Source: Branchiostoma floridae
Lineage: Eukaryota; Chordata; Leptocardii; Amphioxiformes; Branchiostomatidae
Reading direction: 5' to 3'
Assembly: GCF_000003815.2 (NCBI RefSeq)
Contig: NC_049984.1
Coordinates: forward strand, 11,672,275 to 11,736,274
DNA: 64,000 nucleotides
Below, one piece after another: positions 12,398-25,079 of this stretch (its first letter is position 1; every line of letters starts with the position of its first letter). The notes beneath the pieces were generated by a model. That model searched no databases, had not been told where the DNA came from, and worked only from the letters and a program-made list of their open reading frames with translations. The translations under genes were made by a program, and so were the position numbers.

Positions 12398-15300
12398 CAT
12401 TTTGATATTGAAGTGGACTAAAACTGGCCCATTCGATACCTCATAGGTCATGAGTTGTCAAGACTATGAGCCCGTAAAGATACCAGGAATATACGAATAG
12501 CAACGCTATCGACTGCCAGTCAGTAGTTATAAACTTTACTATGTCAAAAGTAGTAAAGTCTACATTAAATGCTGTCCTCCAAGTGCTACACCAGATACGG
12601 CACCTTCGTCAATGCAATCTCACTATATTGAGGTGACCGCGTAAGTTAGGAGTTACGTAAATAACGTATGTGATAAACTCTATCGCTGCAACGCATACTG
12701 ACAGGATTACCATGTGAAACTGCGTTTTCTATTGCTATAAGCAACCATGGAAATGGTTATGAATATCTGAGACATATCAGTAATAACTTATTTTTACCGA
12801 TATTGTATACTTTCTCCTCTAGTCAATTTTGCATGAGAATCACGTCGGTAGGACTCAGTTCAGAAATATCATGTATCATTTTTGTTTTGCCCTATGGAGT
12901 TGTTATTCTATCTAAATCGTTTTGCCCACGCGGTCTAATTCCCTAATTCCCGTGCCTTTCTTCATGTTGACATTTGCCATTAAATTCAGTACATCAATAC
13001 CACATTTGTGGAATATCATTATCGAGCAATGACGGTACCCTTATAGTAATTTTATTCGTATGGAAGTACGTACAGATAATGATATTCAATACCTGTTTGT
13101 TTGTTTGTTTCTTGGGTTGTTTGAAAATAAAACTCTACATTTTCTCTCGTGACATCAAATAAAAAGTTAATACTTCCTTCAAAAGTAGTAAGGTGACCTT
13201 AACGCAATGGAAACATTAGATCATCTTAATGTGAATCTCTCATTTCTTTTGACCTTGAAATCGTCGCCCTCTTGTATTTCATGCGTTTAATGATGAGAGA
13301 CAAGTTTACTGAATTGGCCTTTAACTAGTCAGTTAGTGAAGAATCGCACATGCGTGTAGAATGAATAAGGGTGTAAGTCAATGTCGAATATATTACCAGC
13401 AGATTAAAAGCATTGAGTGCAGCAGTAACCTGTTTAGAGCATCTATCTATCTATCTATCCATCACATATCTATCGATCTCTCTATCCCTCAACAAACTTC
13501 ACATGTGAAGAAAATGATACTGTAAACATTTAGGAGGCCTAGCAATAAAACTTCTATTGGTTGCAAAGGTCAGGTTATGGGGTAACGTTTGTCTTCTTGT
13601 ACTTTACAGCTGGCAGTCTGGAGTGAAGTGGAAAACAAAATATCCAGAGCTCCTACAATAGTAGCCATTATCATCTCTTCTTCATGTTAAAGCTGATGAT
13701 TGATTCTAATAGTCTTCGGGAGGGCGATGTTTATCTGGCTACAAGATGCTGCAAGTGATACTCACCATTAGCAAGAGACTCACTATTAGTAACCAGTGTC
13801 CGGCATGTTAATGCCTCTAGGTGCATAATTGCTTTCTTCTATAGCCATATGGTAAGAGACCACCTCTTTGCACAACAGAATTGCGGACAAGATTTACCTT
13901 CAGTCTGAAAAATAACTCTCCCATAAAATGCCTCAAACAGCCAGAGACAGCCCTGCAGTGCTGAACCAGAAGCTACTTATGCACATGTAGATGTGTCTAG
14001 ATAGCGACGGCTTGTGTGTAATGGTGTCGATAATTTGCGCTTCTCCTGCAGAATGGGTGCCAAGGTCTTGAACCCTGTCAAATGTCTTTTCCGTAGAGTG
14101 TGGAAAGTAGGTCTTGCTGTAATTCCCAGATAAGCTTAATAGATTTCTTATGGTAAATGCCATGGCCGGGAGGTCGGTGCTTACTGGCTCAGTGGAATGT
14201 GTCAACGTGATCAGCATTCGGGCACAACTCTTTTTTCCATCGTTCTTTTACTACTTGTCATAGAAACATACAGACATACAGGGCAAGCACAATAATCAAA
14301 ATGGATCCATAAAACAAAATTGATGTAAAGAGTTTAAAGTATGCCAAAAATCTACAAAGCAGAAACATATCCAGAAACAATATAAATTTCATATAATTCA
14401 TAGAAATATGCACAGAACCCTAGAAACTTAAAACTGTCAAAACCACAGTATCCCAGGCACCCACAGAGGTAAATGCTTCTCCCATCAGCCAAATGTCAGT
14501 TTGCTCTCGTCTTGACTTAATTTGCAACAACTGATATTTCATGTGATTCAATAAGTGTCAAATAAGATATTAGTTATTGCAAAACAATTTATCAAAGAAG
14601 ACTAAAAAAACTAAACGACAAGACAGCAAACTATCAGATCTCTCAAACAACAATGGTCAATGCAATCAAACAGCCCTCACAGCAAGTTGTAGTAAGTCCA
14701 TCAGATTTAGAACAGAAAGGCAAATGACAACTCAAATTCAAATAAACCGTCAAGCGTGCAATGATCCTCAACCTACGGATCTAAATACAACATTCCCGAT
14801 GATTCAGCGGAATGGTATGGAAAATCCATTTATCTCTGTTGGTCATAGCTTCTTCCTAAGAATAAAGTCTGTCTGGAAGTTTAAAAGCACAAGTTCATTT
14901 TCCATGCGTTCAACCATGTGTTACAAACTGGTATACAGCTACATTAAGTGCCCCAGATAGTAACATCCAATTGACTATCTTATACAGAATGCACTCTAAG
15001 TGCATCTCGGTTGCTCCATTACCATCAACGTAGATGCATGGCATTCATCCAGTATGATGCTATATGAATCACTTGATCTCACCAACCGTTGCTGAGTACT
15101 GACCTTCAGCATGTGGATAGAAATCATGACTTACATTAGATTGTGCTAAGACGTCATGATATTCACTTTGACGCCATGTGTGAGGGTAATTGTCGCACTT
15201 GTGCGTTGACGTTAAGTCCGTCTTTGGACTTAACGTGAAGAGCAGGTGATGAATCTTTGGGTATTGAAAGCTCGTTCTTCAAGGTTATCCAAACTGATGT

Positions 15301-18300
15301 GATTTCCCATGTACACACCTCCTTCTGCTGCCAGTTTCCTACGTGATGTTGGTCCAATTTTACTGCAAAGTTTAATATACAATAAACGTGGCGGACGTAA
15401 CATGGAACTAATTCATTCTCTCTTACTTGTTATGGGGTAAACCAATTTAACTACATCTTCCATCACACCAGACGCCATTGGGTGAAGCATCTTCCTCTGT
15501 GGATGCCCGTTTAATGTGATTCTGACCGGCCACGCTGATTCGCTACTCTCCAGACAGCTATTATCTATCACTGCCACTCAACAGCATCGTGAATAGGAGG
15601 ATGAACGGCAGATTAAATTCTAGACTCTGATAAAATCCGAAGACTAATAGAAGTCGTAATGAGGGATGAGTACATCTACGTGTAAGGGTGGCAAAATAGC
15701 CTTCGATTCTGGAGGATTCACGTACTTACCTGTTTATCTGTTCTACCTTGCAAGGCGAGAACGTAATATGAACTTAATAAAAGGAATCAAATGACTAATC
15801 TAGGAATAATGTTTCGACAGTAACGGTTGCCTCAATGATATTGTTTTCGATGACTGTACATAGCGAATCCTCCAAACAGCAGATAACTTTTACAGATGCT
15901 TCACATTTCCAAATACAGAATTCATTTCAGATTCTGGATTGGTGGATCAAAGCCCGCAAGTGTGACCTCTGATCGGTCCGAGATCGCCAAGAAGCTGTGC
16001 TTGGGGTTAAGCCTTCGCTTCGTTGTTGCCGTGTCTTGATGTGTAAGGATCGATAGTCTATTACTGTATGCTATCGTTTTCTTCTTCTTTCATTTTGATG
16101 TGTCAAGTTGACAGGAGAGGTTAACTGGAAACTCGTGGACTAACAACCTGTCGCCGGCAGTATGAAGCATTTTTCTGTCTTCATTCTTTTTTGATTGTTT
16201 AATTTTGTTTCGTTAAAAGAGAAGACTCTCGTTTACCTGGCATACTTTTCCCTCATTTGATTCAATCATACCCAATCAAAAACAGGACACCTTTACGCCG
16301 TCGCTCTTTCCCCTGCGTTGCGGTAACCCCGCACAGGCACTCTTCGCCGGAACTGCCTAAATCCCGTGTAGTGGAGGTTAGTGACCTCCAATTTCAGCAC
16401 CAAGGACATCCCCTGCGGACGCCTTTGTATCAAGCACAGATAAACCTCGCAGCGACACAGTCTAGTGGCCAAAGTCATTAGCTGTCCATCACTTGGCAAT
16501 CATTTCTTATCGTCATCATATCAGTCAATATTTCCACTGAGGCGGGTTATTATTTTCCCCATCGCCCCTTGTCTATTGCCGGCATGCCAACCATTGCGCC
16601 CCACCCCCATTCAAAATCCATCTCTGCAAACTATCGCTTCGAATCAAGGTCACGGGAAGGATGTGAGAGAATTTATCATTTCAACCATCAGCCTGTGGTT
16701 TCAGAGATAAATGATTTAGAGCAGCGATGTTACAGAGACAACTTGGGTTTTATTTTGGACAACTATTTCGTACTAGGATCGCGTCATATACTGACATAAC
16801 GGCCAGGAGATGGCTACCCTCAATTACCACATAGACGATCAAGAAAGCACTGACCACTTGAGGATTATTGAACCGTCTCTCGTGACTCTCACATCTCCGT
16901 GTTTGGCTTGATCACAGAATTTGTGATGTACAAAGATAAACCGACGAAAGGTGCAGCAGATAGAGAGCCGAGAGCAGACAAGAATCAGAAAACCCCTCTG
17001 GAGGTAACCGATGCATTTCAAAAGCAGTTTGGGTTTTTCTTTTGATATAACGGTACCCAATATCTTATGAAAGTGTCAAAAGAAAAGCAAACTTTGACGT
17101 CAGCAATCTGTGATCTTAAGAGACGTTTCCCATCGAAATGAATTCAGTTTAATTATTTCAGTTTAGTTAAAAGGGAAGTAGCTTTCATTGTGAGATTGCG
17201 GCGTCGATGCGTGAATGTTGAAAGATCACAACTTCTTTAGATGTTGTGTACACTTTATGGTGCTGTACTGTGTAGATAAGAGACTTTAAAGAGGAACACG
17301 AACGCTCCCTTGTTCGCTAAGGCATTTGTAATATCCATTGGCACGTGCAACAGAAAGGTTTCTTGTTGTTTCGGTACACGGTTGTGGGGGGAGGGGGGGG
17401 GGGCGCTGGACCTTCCCCCTTTAACGTGATCCAGGCACCTCCTGGAGCAAGGATCTCCAGTTTACGTCCACTCGGGGATGCCCTACCCAGGGAAAACAGG
17501 AAACAGGATCTCAAATATGCAGATGATAACAGTTGAACTACAGGGACATTCCATAAAGAAGAGCGGTACGATCTGGAATCAACCGAACACGGCCTTTCGT
17601 CTGACATCTGAACAAAAAGGTCGTCAAAGCTGATTGAAACGTTTGCCTATCACATCATGCAATAGAAAATGCTGTTTGAATGGGCCTACCGCGGCATGTG
17701 TGAAGGGCAGTAGAGAATTGATGTTTACCATGTGACTGTGCTCATTGAAATCGTTGGAATTGATTAATTTTCTTGTCCTTCTATCATTGGCACTTGTTTT
17801 TCGACAGAATTATTCATCAAAATGTAATGCTTACATTATCAAATTACACTGCCATACAAACCAGTCAATTTCAATCACATTCTCTTGCTCGCACTTAACC
17901 CCACACTGCATTCATAATAACTTTAATGATACTCAATCAAAAGCACTTGCACCACAAGGGATGTGTCGCTATCGAAAAGCAATCAACAGAACATCAATCT
18001 AGAACGGTGCATGTCTGAACTCCTGGTGGGGATAGTGTAGATTTCTATCACTCTCACCGCCTACAGCACGATAAGTATCATCTTATACATATATACCGCC
18101 TTGAATACTAGTATTCAAACAACCATTTGTACTGTCGAGAATGATACAAAAGTACGATGATACAATTTTATGATTGCGTCTTCTACAAGGCTACCTGATG
18201 ATAGGATTATTTACCTGAAGTTGTACAGTATGAAACGTACACTTTATACAAGTCAAGTAACGTTGATGTCTGATTTTATCCTTTAAGTTGATCATACAGA

Positions 18301-20250
18301 CATGTTAGCCATGAATAATGTTCGCAGTTTCCAGTGGCGTTTGTGATGAATGATCCAATTAAACTTGAAACTTTCTTGAGAATCACTATCTTATCTCTTC
18401 AGGCTTCGCTGTTCGTCATCACTTGGAAACAGGCTGACCCGGACCAGCGACGTACCTCCAATAAGATAGTTTCAGGAGGTCGGATTGTGATTGGAGAAGT
18501 GGGAGCATTTTGAGTTATAGAACCCCATTTCACTAATGTGGTGACCTCGCTGTGACTTAGCTGCGACTGCTTTTCGACCAACCTATTTGACACAAGGCTC
18601 AACGAGGCCACAGACAATTTTTTTTACTCTTTTTGTTGTCTCTTCTGTCACGTTTTTACACTTTGTATAATATTCCAATTATAACGCCAATGGTTACACT
18701 GGTCGCAGCAATCGACGTCTGGTGAAATGGGCACCCTGGGGCACAGAATGGACTCTGCGAGATGCAACAAAATCCAATCTTACGTAAGATTGATCATGAG
18801 AGCAAGATAGATGAGTTCAAAAGAAGTGTGCTCAGAAAGTCCGTCCTTGAGCATCATTGAGGCGTTCCCTTGAGAAAGATGGGATCAGATAAGACGTAAA
18901 AAAATGCAGATATGGAGCTCAAAGACAGACTGAATAATTCAATATATGCTTTGAAACGATGTTGTTGTGAAATATTATATTCCCACTGGAAGACATCGAG
19001 ATATCTTTAATGATGACTGCTTACATCTCTGGGAACTCATAGTTGTGTAACATGAACAATATTTACTTATCATGGAACTGATTTAAATGTAATCATTGTT
19101 TGATTATCATGGATAATTGAGATTGTAATTTGAAACAGTGTTTGATTGAGTAGCCGCCAAGCTACTGTCGCTAGTGATGACAAACGCTGGAAGGACACAA
19201 AACAATGGGGACCCATACTTCAAACCATTCACAGTGAAGTACGGAAACGGGAAGACAAAGTTAGATGGAGATTATTGAAGCCCCAATCTGAGCAATTCCG
19301 ATTTAAAAAAATACAAGTATTTCCGTTAGCCGTGCTGATTTGGAGATGATCATACCTTTTCCCTTTGCATAGCCTCGCCCTTGATCTATACAATATACTT
19401 TGGGAAAGCTCTGCTAAACCGGGCTGAGGTTTACACTTCGGGGCCTGGCCTAGCCTCAACTAGGAGTCGGGCAATTAGAGAATCGGTTTTACCGAGAACA
19501 ACTTTAAGGCAATTCTCTGGTTGGCTGACAGCTGTTTAGAGGCCACGCCCACAAAAGAGAACACGTGAGCCCGGTCTACCCTAGTGCCGAAGGAGTTTTG
19601 TACAGGCGGTGGGCGAGGCTATGCATAGGAGAATAGGCGAGCCTGGATGGTAAAAGTAGACCGATATTGAGGGATTTACCTGTATGTTTGCTAGTGACAC
19701 TGGCCATGGATCGCCTAACCCCAAAGGAGTTAATTCCAGTGTGCCAGAACGAGCTTGTGTCAAAAGATCAGACTTTCCGAAGAATAAGACTTTTTTCTCA
19801 CATATGGAACGTATCATATGGTTGATGATGAATATCGCCAACTAGTGAACGAGAAGTGTCTATACAAAGTCGTATATGTTATGTGGATTTTGTTATTTTG
19901 CGTCGGAGTGTAGAATCGCCACCTGGCGGTTTTACTATGATGTACATTTATATCATTGTCCTGTAGCTGACTGACGGTTCGGTGCGTACAGCGGAACTAC
20001 TGTCAAATGCTGGTCAGCAGAGCCCCAAGATCTATACATATGCTTAGCTAACTTTAGGCATAGACATGCTATGCGTAGCCGTAGGAGAATGATGGTACCT
20101 AATTTGCCTTTGACCTTGTAAGAAGTATCATGGTGATGATGAAGATGTATCACAGCTGGAATGGAGCTCAACAACCCGTCATTGGCCTACAATTACTGAG
20201 CAAATAAACGGTAAACTTACACCTTTGTTCTGAAACTGGACAAACATTGG
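12398..20250. other. Long intergenic stretch without a recognisable gene
   Basis: Nothing gene-like was supported. It contains an ATCT-type microsatellite (about 13439-13485), a short TTTG run near 13097, an imperfect G-run at 17384-17404, and a palindrome GGAGGT-TAGTG-ACCTCC near 16374-16390. The 127-codon frame at 14577-14960 is Lys/Asn/Gln/Thr-rich, as expected from AT-rich non-coding DNA, and has no splice or domain support. Confidence 0.4.
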
Positions 20251-20970
20251 GCTCTATTGATGTGACGACTGGGGCAAAGATCATCGTTCTTATGGTCATT
20301 TAGAAGGCCCTTGACCTACCAGAACTTACCATCTGTGAAAAACAGTAGGGGAAGTTTAGATGATAACGCCATAGCATTGGGAAAACCTCCATGTAGAACT
20401 CTTCAATAACTGGATCTTCGTAACTAAATTTATAAGGACCAGCTTATCACAACCAGTGACAATGGCTTTGCAAAAAGAACTTGACTTTTCTTTTGGAACA
20501 CAATCCCATTATCGAAGACCCTCCTTAAGTTGTTTTTGTACATCCATATTTACACTTAAATATAAAGAGGTATGACCGCTAGGGCGCAGCATAACAATCT
20601 GTATGACATTATGTTCTATTGATGACGACTGGGGCAAAGATCATCGTTCTTATGGTCACTTAGAAGGCCCTTGACCTACGCCACAGAACTTACCATCTGT
20701 GAAAAACAGTAGGGGAAGTTTAGGCGATAAAGTCATGGAATTCGGCATACCTTCATGCAGAACTCTTCAATAACTGGATCTTCGTAACTATAAGGGCCAG
20801 CTTATCACGAACCAGTGGCAATGGCTTTGCAAAAAGAACTTGACTTTGCTTTTGAAACACAATCCCATTATTGAAGACCCCTCTTTAAGTTGTTTTGGTA
20901 CATCCATATTTACACTTAAATATAAAGAGGTATGACCGCTAGAGTGCAGCATAGCAACCTGTATGACCGA
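20251..20970 (+). repeat. Tandem direct duplication of about 360 bp upstream of the P450 gene
   Basis: Copy 1 spans about 20251-20608 and copy 2 about 20613-20969. They align nearly end to end with small indels. Shared blocks include GACTGGGGCAAAGATCATCG, CTTACCATCTGTGAAAAACA, TCTTCAATAACTGGATCTTC, and the same TATA-like box at 20561 and 20921 (spacing exactly 360). Copy 2 ends about 35 bp before the start codon of the P450 gene. The second copy therefore contains the proximal promoter, and the first is a duplicated promoter-like block further upstream. Confidence 0.9.
20921..20930 (+). promoter_or_regulatory. TATA box of the P450 gene
   Basis: TATAAAGAGG preceded by ACTTAAA lies 85 bp upstream of the ATG at 21006, which leaves room for a transcription start near 20950 and a 5' UTR of roughly 55 bases. 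An identical box at 20561-20570 sits in the upstream duplicate. The assignment is by position and consensus only; no transcript evidence is available. Confidence 0.6.
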
Positions 20971-21005
20971 CCTGTAGTGTCCCCTGCATACAAAACTTGT
21001 CCAGA

Positions 21006-24000
21006 ATGGCCAGTTTGTCCGAAGTCGTGACGACGGCCCGTGACTATGTGGATGTGCCGACGATTCTGGTGGCCGCCTGTGCGTGCCTGCTGACCTTCCT
21101 GTACCTGCAGTGGCCCAAGAACCTCCCGCCCGGGCCCTGGGGCTGGCCGCTGCTCGGGAACATCCCCATGTTAGCCAAGGTGAACACAGTACTAGGATTC
21201 CCTTAGTTTTGTACCATTTCTTATCAGTTGTATTGAAGGTACGTAGTATTGATACAGAGAGCATAGCACAGTTAAAATAGACATAACGGTTAGCCATACT
21301 CATTGGAGTTCGCCTGTTGGCGAATGTTTGAAAAAGTATTGAGACTTGAGACTTTTGCTAGCAGTCGCCAACATGCGAAAATTAGTCGCCTAAAATGTCT
21401 TTTTTGGGAAAATTTACAAAATCGCAATTGGCAAAATATCGCAAATGGAACCAGAGAACTAGAAGCGATCACTGAAAATCTCTTTTTGATGACTCTAAAC
21501 CAGTGACAACACTAGCTGCAATTTCCAACAAAGTTATTTTGCAGCCGACAAATTTGGTGGTGACACAGAGGATGTGACATTTTGTGCGCGGACATTATGT
21601 TTGTAGAGATCACGTATTTCATTCGTCAGGTAAAACTGGCGAAAATTTGCAAAGTTGACGCAATAATTTGTCACCAACTGGCGTGGCCCAGTGGGTTGGG
21701 AATGAGTTAGGTGGGATTCGTCTAATGGTCTGGAGTGAGTCATCGGTAAGTTGGGAACTATTTGGGAGTATAAGTCAGTATTGGTTGTGGCGAGTCAAAT
21801 TTGACTCCCAACCACACCACAACAACGGCCGACTTCCTTCCAATAAGTTCAACTCTTCCCCAACCGTTTTACAACACATTCAAACCCGCCCATTTACTCC
21901 TGAATGTTAACAAAATATGTAACGTTAAGCATGTTTGGCTATGTGTGGCAGGGGCTTAAATCATGCACGGAGCAGCAAAAATGTGTCGACCGAACGGTCA
22001 TTTTTATTGTTTGTCCTTCTAGTGTGCCTTTGTACCTGCGACCTTCACGGAGTTGTCCAAGCAATACGGTGACGTCATGACCGTGTGGATAGGGCGAGAT
22101 GTAAACATCATCATCAGCGGCTACAAGACCATCCGGAACGCCCTGGTCAAAAGGGCCGACGAATTCTCCAGCCGGAGAATTTTTCCTGCAGTAGCGGATC
22201 TACGTGGGCCTGGAGATACCAGTACTTCAACTAAAGGTGATCTTTTTTGTGCAACGTATAATCTACAATTGGTATCACTTCGCGGCTTTTAGCTCTGTAA
22301 ACTTTGGATGTGAAACATAAAAAAAGTATAACTCTACTTATTTTTCTTAGTTCTTGAGACTGGGTATGCAATTAGCCCTCGGGCATGATTTTGCAAATAA
22401 ACAACGATAATAAAGTTCAAAAAATGATCTTTTCTTTCCAGGTGTGCTTTTCGCCGCCTATGGACCGGACTGGAAACATCAGCGTAAGTTTGCCCTGATG
22501 ACCCTCCGGGACTTCGGCGTGGGCAAGCGGAGTTTGGAAGGTAAGATACGAGAGGAAGCCGACGCATTAATCCAGGAAGTCGAGTCGAAAAATGGACTTA
22601 AATTTGACATCAAACAAATGTTGCCGAACGCTGTTTCTAATGTCATTTGCTCTATTGCCTTCGGGAATCGATTTGAATATGGCGACCCTGAATTCCTGCG
22701 ACTGATTGGCTTGATGAACGCTGCCGTTGAAGCTCAACCTTCCAGAGATATTCTTCCAAACATTCATCCCGTGTTTCGGCGCCTTCCATTCGGATCACCA
22801 CATCAGGACAAACTAGTTGACTTGACTTTAGGCCTCCAAGTGTTCTGCTCTGAACAGATAGAGAAACACAGGGAGACATTTGACCCAAACGACATCCGGG
22901 ACTTTATCGACGCTTTCCTCCTTGAACAACGGCAAGCCCAGGACGAGCGAGCACGGGAGAACTTCACCGACAAACAGCTGCAAGAGGTCGGTTCAACGAC
23001 TTTTTTTAATGAACTATGGGCCCGAAGATATTTTATTCTTGGTCGGTACACCTTAAGAACGGATTGATAAGGTCGGTACACCTTAAGAACGGGTTGATAA
23101 ATTGTAATGACATTTGGTTTGTGTGTAGGGTAGGTCTTGGGAAGACAAAGGTGAAAGTCACGTTTTGGACTCCTGGCGGCTATGCTTGGTACTGCAGCAG
23201 AGCTTCCGGTTTGGGTATCTTTTGCCCTAGGCATGCTATGTCTGTAGCCGCCATGCATCAGACTATGATGTATGCGAATAATTAATTGGTTGATGCTATG
23301 TTTTTTTTTCTTGGATATTAGTAGAGCAACATAAACCGATTGCACACTAAACCCTTTAGACAGTGTGGCCGCATGTACACAAAAATGACTGTTGTATGTT
23401 GTTACTCTCAGCTACTTTTTGACTTGTTCATCGCCGGAACGGAAACCACCGCCACTACCACTCGCTGGGCCCTGTTGTATATGATTTTAAACCCCGACAT
23501 CCAGGAAAAGGTACGTGTCTGCGAATCCTGTCATGGTACATGTATATTACTTATACAGTAGTATTTTTTAGCAATCATTACTGTATATATCCTAAAGTGA
23601 CACCTGCGCTTCACCACAGGTTCGCCAGGAGATAGACTCAGTTCTGGGCCAGGCTTTCCCGTCCTATGATCAGCGGAACAACATGCCCTACACAACAGCG
23701 ACCCTAGCGGAAGTCCATCGAATCAACACCATCGTGCCCCTGACCGTTCCCCACGCAGCATCCAAAGACACCACGCTCAACGGCTACAGCATCCCAGCGG
23801 ACGCCACACTCTTCGTAAGGGCTTTGTTTGAGGAATGCCAGGGTTCTCGATAGAAATAAATGGATTCGTGTACAGTGGAAATACAGTAAGACACACAAAA
23901 CACACACACACATATATGGAAAGCGCGATTTCCACTGATGTGTAAAACCGCTGGGGCTATTTTATTTATACATCTTGATCATTATTGTTATTTGGGACCC

Positions 24001-24033
24001 GCTGGCACACACATACACATACACAAAAACCCA

Positions 24034-24096
<63 letters not shown>

Positions 24097-24918
24097 ATAC
24101 ACACACACATACACACACAACCAAAAATAAAACACACAAACAAACACACACACACACATACAAACGGCACCACTATTGGGGAATTAACAACAATACCACA
24201 TCATGACCTTATGTGTTACAGTTTAACCTGTGGTCCATCCACATGGACCCTCAGCTGTTCCCGGAACCAGACAAGTTCAACCCCGACAGGTTCCTGGATC
24301 AGAACGGAAACTTCGTCAAGCATGAGGCGCTCGTGCCGTTTTCCATAGGTCAGTGCGGGAGTACGGTACCTTTTTTGCCTTAAGATACATTCCCGTTTCT
24401 TAACGTTGTTCCAGTTCCAATGTTCATCGATTGGTCCATAGAGTTCTCCCAATCATATTGCAAAGATGCTGGCTATTAAACATAACATCGATTATCATAA
24501 TTCCACCTGGCGCCACCCCAAAAACGTTAGTACATAGGTCTTCCCAAGATTGTCTTGAACGCCGAATGTTAGATATCTTAAATGTAATGTAATTCAGATA
24601 TTTAGGTGTTGAAGACAATCTTGAGAAGGCCTCTATAACAACGTTCTTTGAGCTGGCGGTATAATGGCACCTGGTGATGAGACTGTATGTTACATGCCTA
24701 TTTGTACTGATCTTGGTTTCTTTCTGTCTTTAGGCCACCGAGTGTGCCTAGGCGAGCAGCTGGCAAGGATGGAGCTTTTCCTGCTGTTCGTTTCCTTGAT
24801 GCAACGTTTCACCTTCCACCTGCCAGAGGGCGCCCCAGTGCCTTCCACGGTGGGACACTTTGGCGGTATCGTCAATGTGCCTCATCCCTTCGATATGTGC
24901 GCCATCCCACGCGAATGA
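21006..24918 (+). CDS. Cytochrome P450, CYP2-like microsomal monooxygenase, seven exons
   Basis: Exons: 21006-21179, 22023-22236, 22442-22986, 23412-23510, 23620-23814, 24222-24348, 24734-24918. All phases agree, giving 512 codons plus TGA, a normal CYP2 length. Domains in order: N-terminal membrane anchor (about residues 18-36), Pro-rich hinge [13 protein letters not shown]-helix W140-x3-R144, I-helix AGTETT (319-324), K-helix E375-V-H-R378, meander FNPDRF, and heme loop FSIGHRVCLG with axial Cys456. This predicts an ER-bound, heme-thiolate oxygenase that uses NADPH-P450 reductase; substrate cannot be inferred. All introns are GT-AG; the exon 3 donor (GAG|GTCGGT) is weak, but the protein alignment there is exact. 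Exon 3 (545 bp) spans what are three separate exons in vertebrate CYP2 genes. The ATG follows a tandemly duplicated promoter. No AATAAA was seen within about 1 kb downstream. Confidence 0.95.
21303..21670. repeat. Repetitive-looking segment in P450 intron 1
   Basis: A short perfect inverted repeat TTCGCC-TGTT-GGCGAA lies at about 21309-21324. Further GTCGCC, GGCGA and TCGCCAAC words recur on both strands to about 21690. This suggests a degraded inverted-repeat element in the intron. No coding content is supported. Confidence 0.3.
23041..23100 (+). repeat. Two tandem 30-bp units in P450 intron 3
   Basis: GGTCGGTACACCTTAAGAAC followed by GG(A/G)TTGATAA occurs twice back to back, differing at one base. 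It starts 54 bp after the exon 3 donor. The unit begins with the same GGTCGGT word as the actual splice junction (GAG|GTCGGT), so two decoy copies of the weak donor sequence follow the real one. Confidence 0.9.
24006..24160 (+). repeat. (AC)n microsatellite in P450 intron 5
   Basis: A pure AC run of about 55 bases (24037-24091) is flanked by interrupted ACACAT and ACAAAC runs. It ends about 60 bp before the exon 6 acceptor at 24221. Long frames on both strands here are products of the dinucleotide repeat and are not genes. Confidence 0.95.
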
Positions 24919-25079
24919 TCATAATTATGATCGATAGATTGCTACCATCCTCATTGCAATGTCTCTCTAGATTGCACTGTCACACTATTACCATATTACC
25001 AAATCTGTATATGATTACAAACCTGCTAGAAGTTGCGAAAGTCTCGGCAAGTTCAATTTTGGTTGTATGTTCAGTTGGT

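Noticed and set aside
13439-13485. ATCT repeats considered as a CRISPR-like or regulated array
   Set aside because: A simple tetranucleotide microsatellite without spacers.
14577-14960. 127-codon plus-strand frame
   Set aside because: Lys/Asn/Gln/Ser/Thr-rich composition typical of AT-rich DNA, no domain, no splice partners.
17345-17536. Plus-strand frame ending DLKYADDNS, resembling the YADD box of a reverse transcriptase
   Set aside because: The residues before it contain no RT motifs, a stop follows three codons after YADD, and the start of the frame is a G-run. Best explained by chance.
20788-21303. 171-codon minus-strand frame
   Set aside because: It is antisense to P450 exon 1 and to the duplicated promoter block; the plus-strand exon has clear P450 homology.
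23962-24348. Long His/Thr- and Cys/Val-rich frames on both strands
   Set aside because: Products of the (AC)n microsatellite in P450 intron 5; the true exon 6 starts only at 24222.
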